From contig CP126194.1 of assembly GCA_030272155.1 (NCBI GenBank), positions 3,215,501 through 3,279,500 on the forward strand: a stretch of DNA of 64,000 nucleotides. Direction: 5' to 3'. Shown here one piece after another: positions 58,748 through 64,000 of the stretch. The stretch's first letter is position 1. Each line of letters starts with the position of its first letter. Both the position numbers and the translations under genes were made by a program. Source of the DNA: Tetradesmus obliquus (taxonomy: Eukaryota; Chlorophyta; Chlorophyceae; Sphaeropleales; Scenedesmaceae). The notes beneath the pieces are model-generated. The model had not been told where the DNA came from, did no database searches, and was given only the letters and a program-made list of their open reading frames with translations.

Positions 58748-60611
58748 GAATAAACGGAGGGCAAAGGACAGGGCCATAACACCGCGTAACAGTGCCACGG
58801 GACTCCCGCCCTTCCCCTACGACACTTGGCTACCAGTGCACGCGCCACTCCCAGTGATTGATGGCCTGTAACTTTAACAGCAATTGATGATGATATAAAA
58901 CTGCAAAGGAAGCGATCGGGCCATGGAACCGCTAGTGCATGTGCCAACAGTTACGACAGCTGTACACATTGTTTGGACTTCACACGTCATCATATGATGC
59001 AATCGGCGACTACGCGGAGTTGGTGACGGCAGCCAATTATATGATAGCTTCCATTATGCAAACGATGATATTTTGGAAGCAGTCCTGAGCTGGACATGTA
59101 CATGAGCGCGGCCGCTTCAGATCTGCCGCCAGGTTTGCTGAAAGCAAGGTGCTGCAACCCCAGTGTAGTACAATGTCCAGCATGGTGTTTGTGGCAGAGT
59201 GATTGATATGTGACCCCAGATTTACTGTACGGGAAGGCGTTGGCAGACGGCGTGGCCACCTGTTCAATTTTGCTATCACAGGCAATAGCGCGGGCGCCCC
59301 TTACAGCTGCTGCTTGCAAGCAGCCAATTGGCGGTGCCCTTGGCATGCAGCGTTGAAGGTGCTGCCAAGATTATGCTGAAAGTGCAGTGATTTTTCATTC
59401 TGTCCACACGTAGCTTGCTCATGGCTGTGCAGTATGCTTCATGCTTTGATTGCAGCAAGCAGCATCAGCAGCGCGAGCAGCACAGCAACAGCCACGCCGA
59501 CATGCGACACTGCCGCATACTGCATGAAAGATAAGCCCATGTGCAAGTAATGTTTGCTATAACAGAAAAACAGCAGGATGTTATAGACTATGAATTGTCG
59601 ACTTGGTGTCGCACAGCTATGCTGACTGTGGCAAGCAGCGGCTTCCCCTTCCGTTTTCCCCCCTTTCGTTGGACGTGATTTAGTGGTGACATGTCAGCGC
59701 AATTGCTCTCTGCCATTCTATTTCATATTGCTGTGCATCCATGCCACTGCCAAACGCTGTGGCACCTAAGACACCTTCCTTCAGTATGCCAGGATACCAC
59801 CACTGGAGTACAATCATTCAAGGCGCATTGGTCACTCCTGTCGGGCTCACCACCCACATTTGGTAGACCCTCATTAGTTCCACCTCAAAATACTACATCT
59901 CTGTCTGCACCCCACATAATAGATTTCTGTCTGCACAGCAGACATTGCGTTTTGCCGTCCACCACACCATCAAGCAATATCTTGCATCTAGATGGTGGCT
60001 GGTAGCGCAGTTCACCTGTGCAATACCTATTCACCCTACAATACCACAAAGTCACAAGTCACAAAGCATTACTGGTCAAACGCACGTCTACTTCTTTTCT
60101 GCCGCCCATGCACGTGGATAAATAGGGCAAGCCCCACACTACTGCCTGGCCCAGCCAAGCATTCCTGATGTCGTCAACACATGTTATCATCAACACTTGC
60201 GAAGCAGATGTATTGACATGTGCACCATATTATCAACAGCAACACAGGCTGTGTCCTGGACAACACAGCCCCACCTCTTCCTTGGGTTACCACATCCTTC
60301 GCAAATGGTAACTTCAGGCCATGCGCACCTTCACCACTGACATGCAACAAGACATGCAGGTGCAAACCGCCACAATACACCTTGGTGTTGTGTTGCCTGA
60401 TGCGAATCACCCAGTCAAACCAGATGTGCATGCAGCCACAAGCCTCGTGCATTGTTATTTCGAGCGGCTGGCTGCAGACTCTGTATCTGGGAGCACCTTT
60501 CATTCACAAAACACCGCACCACTTCCCTTCCACTTGCAGCTTGGCGCATGTGAGGCTTCTCCAGTCGTGGCATCACATGAAGTGTGTTGTCGCATGCTGT
60601 TGCATGCTGCC
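58748..60611. other. Intergenic region, 1.9 kb
   Basis: This lies between the two tandem secreted-protein genes: the promoter of the downstream one (start 58636) and the 3' end of the upstream one (stop 60612). It is AT-richer than the genes, without CAG runs. No reading frame with supporting splice signals, repeat or RNA gene is evident. Confidence 0.5.
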
Positions 60612-63600
60612 CTACTTGCCAGACTTGCTGGGCAGGCACTTGGCAGCGTTGCCGGCCTGGGCCTGTGCCAGTGCCTGGCTGATGGCCTGGCCCTGGCCAG
60701 AGGCCTGCGCCTGGGAGTAGGCCTCTGCAGAGGAAGATGGCAAACAAGCAGTGCAGCAGAAGGGTAAAAGGCCACACCAGCAATCGGAAGCTCTTGATGC
60801 GCAGGCTGCAGCAGTAGATGATTGGCAAGCAAATGCGGTCGCAGTGACGAGCACATATGGACGTCCGAGCTCTGTCCAAAAAACGTGGACATGAGGAATG
60901 GGCAGAACGGCGCGTCTGCAACGCAGCCTGCGTACACAACCATCCTGTGCCAGCCACTCACGTGCAATGGCCTGGCCGATGCCGCTGCTGCAGTTGTCGC
61001 CGGAGGCTGCCAGTGCCTGGCTGATGGCAGTGGCGGTGGAGGTGGCTGTGGCGGGGTTGGTCAGCTGCTGCTGCAGCTGCTGGGGGTTGGTGCTGACTGG
61101 TGACGGCGTGCTGGCTGTGTTGACTGGGGCGGGGGTGGCAGGTGGACTGCAGCCATAAACAAGACAGCAGGAAAAGACACATCAATTAAAACTCCGATTT
61201 GGCAGCCATGTGTAAACGCAAGCTCCTCATCATTTAGCGTGCCAGCAGAGTGCGGGCAACACATCCTATCATGTCAGCATCTGCCAGCTTTCCTACGGTG
61301 CTGGCACTGCAGCAAAAAATGGTTTCAAGCACTGGACGCCGGCGTTCTACTGTCCCTGATGCGGCTTGTTGAAAGCTCACGTGGCGGGGGTGGCGGGGGC
61401 GGCAGGTGTGGGTGCAGCAGGCAGGCAGGCCCTTGCGTTGCCTGCACCAGCTTGGGCCAGGGCAGAGCTGAAGGCCTGGGCAGCAGCGCCACCACTGGCT
61501 TGAGCCTGGGAGAAGGCCTCTGCAGACAGAAGGCAGAGCACGCAGGCATGCATGCATCAGTGCTGCTCCCGGCCACAAGTGGCGATGCTAAGCAACGACA
61601 TATTGCACGACAAACTGGTGGAAGTGCATAGCTGCAGCGCAGCCCTGGTGACGCTGCTGGCGCAGCTTGCTGCTGGTGGCTGAACTTGCAAGCAGCACCG
61701 TGCGCAGGTACAGCCGACTGTCCTTTACTGGCAGCGACTTGAGCACTGAACATGACGGCTAAATGAAGCCGTCGGCTGCAGCCCAACCACTCACGTGCGA
61801 TGGCCTGGCCAATGCCGCTGCCGCAGTCATTGCCCTGTGCTGCCAGTGCCTGGCTGATGGCGGAGGCCGATGAGGTGGCTGTGGATGGGTTGGTCAGCTG
61901 CTGCTTGATCTGGTTGGGGTTGGTGGGGGCAGGGGAGGCCGGGGCGGGCGTAGGGATGCTGGCTGTTGTGGCAGTGCCGGCAGGGCTGGGAGTGGGGCTG
62001 GCCTTGGGAGCTGGGGCAGGGCTGCAGGCACACAGGCAGCAGACACACTCGTTCAAGACAATACTATTCAAAAAGCCTGAGCGGAAACAGCCGGCATCCT
62101 CAGTTACAAGTACAGTGTTTGCCTACAGCAAGCAGCAGAAAGCACATATACCAGCACCGTTGACGTGCATACCATGATGCAGGTGAGTGACAAGCATTGC
62201 GTTGTCCGCTATCATGTAAGCGTCTGCTATCGTGTAAGTGTCCGCTATCATGTACTTCAGCAAGGGTGGCACCATGCAGGGATCAACCCACCTGGGGCTA
62301 GGTGCAGCAGTTGGCAGGCACTTCTGTGCGGCAGATGCGTCAGCTGATGCCAGTGCCTGGCTGATGGCCTGGCCGTTGCCGCTGGCCTGCGCCTGGGAGT
62401 AGGCCTCTGCACAGACAGGCGGCGGCAAAACAAAGTAAGGTGGGCGTATGCATCATGTATCAGGTGTTGAACAGCGATCACCTTCTGCAGGTCCCGTGCA
62501 AGGCAGGGCTGAACCATACACCAGCTGCTGCATGCAAATCTCCTGCGACGTACCTTCACATCGCATTCATTTGCATGGTTATGGTACGATATCTCTTTCT
62601 AGGCTGAACTCACGTGCAAGCGCCTGGCCAGCGGAGCCTCCGCAGCCGCCGCCCTGAGCGATAGCCTGGCTGATGGCAACTGCTGTGGAGCGGGAAGTAG
62701 ACGGGTTGGTCAGGCCGTTCTTGATCTCATCTGGGGTGCTCTGGGCCCTTACGTTAGGGCCAGTGGGGCTGGGTGATGGGCTAGGCGATGTGACGACCAG
62801 AATGGCGGGGCTTGGGCTTGGGCTTGGGCTGGGCTTGTCCTTCTCGCCGACCGCGATGACCGGGGCTGGGTTAGGAGAAGGAGAGGGGCTGCACACACGG
62901 AGGGGCATGGAACAGTAGCACGGCAGCAAACATTGTGGCTTCATTCAGCGCCTTGTTCACATGGCAGGGCATCTTCAATGCTGCAACCACCACCCCCACC
63001 ACGGCCAAATGGCAAGCTCCTCCAATGTGCGTACAAATGCTGCACGATTTGGGCCGCAGTAGCGCAACACGGCATGCCACGTGGGCATGGCAAACCCAGC
63101 TTCAAGTACAGCCGCAGTTGCATGAGCTGCAGCAACCCCAAGTTGTCTCTAACAGCTCACGTTGGCACGGGGCTGGGGCTAGGGCTGGGGGTAGGTGCCT
63201 TGGGGCTGGGGCTGGGGCTAGGCACAGGCACAGGGCTGGGGCTGGCCACAGGTGTTGGGGTAGGCACAGGGGTGGGGCTAGCCACAGGTGTTGGGCTAGC
63301 CACGGGTGCAGGGCTGGGCGAGGCAGGCAGGCAGCGCACTGCGTTGCTGGCGCCAGCAGTGGCCAGGGCCTGGCTGAAGGCCTGGGAGGAGCCGGAGGAC
63401 TGAGCCTGGGAGTAGGCCTCTGCATAAGGTGGCCAGGGAATGTTTGCGTGCAAGAGACAGTGTGTGCAACGTATCGTTGGTCAGTCAACATTACAGCATG
63501 GCAATGCAGCAGAATGCGTTGTGCTGAGCTGCACCGACGTTGTTTATGCACCACGAGATATATTTTGGCGTTCCTGCAAGCAGCCATCCATCAACCAGGC

Positions 63601-63974
63601 ACATGTTGTGGGGCTTGGCGGCAACATACATACTGGGGGATTGTAGCACATTGTTGTTGTCTGAAGCTGCACACGAGGAGCAGACTCACGTGCCAGTGCC
63701 TGTGCAGCAGGGCTGCCGCAGTTGTTGCCTGATGATGCCAGAGCCTGGCTGATGGCAGTGGCAGTGGAGGTGGCCGTGGCAGGGTTGGTAAGCTGCTGCC
63801 TGATTGTGTTGGGGTTGCTTGGCACGCCAGCGGTTGTCACAGGTGGCGGCGTTGGTGTAGGGGTAGGGGGAGGGGGAGGGGGGGCAGGCAGGCACCTCTG
63901 GACGTTCTCTGCCTGGGCCGCAGAGTTGGCGAATGCCTGGGCGTTGCCTGCTGCATTAGCAATGCTCTGGGCAG
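60612..63974 (-). CDS. Secreted silk-like modular Ala/Gln/Ser protein, 3' part
   Basis: Eight exons (63974-63690, 63419-63161, 62888-62614, 62406-62292, 62021-61795, 61519-61381, 61146-60962, 60724-60612) join with a strict alternation of phase-1 and phase-2 introns. They give 531 residues to a TAG stop; the 5' end lies beyond the right edge. Four modules repeat. Half A is a Pro-rich linker, then N-P-x-x-I/L-x-x-x-LTNP, TATSTATAISQALA and NCGS-x4-QA-I/L-A. Half B is AYSQAQASGQGQAISQALAQ to NAAKCLP. Half A has one Cys at NC and half B one at CLP, so each module has two. Linkers are PSPSPSP, PTPTPTP or APAP, likely hydroxyproline-glycosylation sites. The oldest visible unit (63974) fuses both halves in one exon. 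It is a paralogue of the gene at 53.4-58.6 kb. Function is unknown; an extracellular fibre or wall protein is inferred. Confidence 0.8.
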
Positions 63975-64000
63975 CTGCAGAGCAGTTGTGCAAAGACAGG

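Noticed and set aside
1..64000. tRNA, rRNA, transposase or reverse-transcriptase genes
   Set aside because: None seen on reading both strands; no CCHC/RT/integrase combination is present. The zinc knuckles at 21.9-24.6 kb sit in an intron-containing host gene, not a retroelement gag.

Overview
The window is nuclear DNA from a green alga, most likely a chlorophycean (Sphaeropleales- or Volvocales-like). The evidence is GC-rich, intron-dense genes with GTGAG donors and TGCAG acceptors, heavy CAG/CTG triplet runs that give poly-Gln/Ala/Ser in proteins, plastid transit peptides, a peptidyl-serine galactosyltransferase of the plant/green-algal type, and Pro-rich secreted wall-like proteins. The exact genus is inference. 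No bacterial, organellar or viral genes, tRNAs, rRNAs or recognisable transposon genes were seen.

Ten protein genes are modelled. Every exon junction was checked by hand for splice dinucleotides and reading phase, and all models close in frame. From left to right: (1) the 3' end of a coiled-coil, low-complexity protein (+); (2) a 1,466-codon TPR / beta-helix / DUF4470 protein (+) carrying one in-frame TGA; (3) a plastid alpha/beta-hydrolase fused to a C-terminal polytopic membrane domain (-); (4) a plastid-type multi-pass membrane protein (+), divergent from (3); (5) a six-knuckle CCHC zinc protein resembling the TRAMP subunit AIR/ZCCHC7 (-); (6) a giant nuclear-type protein of about 3,154 residues (+), divergent from (5), with a 2,001-residue low-complexity last exon; (7) peptidyl serine alpha-galactosyltransferase (+); (8) a DUF1769 protein (+); (9) and (10) two tandem paralogous secreted Ala/Gln/Ser-rich proteins (-), the second running off the right edge.

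Two patterns cut across the genes. First, at many exons a segment spanning one splice site is tandemly copied into the adjacent intron (2 to 9 copies). In one case the copies give three in-frame acceptors; in another the copy forms a symmetric 48-nt cassette exon; in another a whole terminal exon plus 3' UTR is copied and decayed. Second, CTG microsatellites sit directly before 3' splice sites in at least 11 introns, whereas exons carry the CAG-sense strand.

The strongest candidates for something undescribed are the silk-like secreted gene pair at the right end, the exon-edge duplication process, and the hydrolase-membrane fusion. The galactosyltransferase (7) modifies serine in Ser-Pro-rich extensin-like proteins, which is the kind of linker present in (10). 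Any functional link between them is inference.
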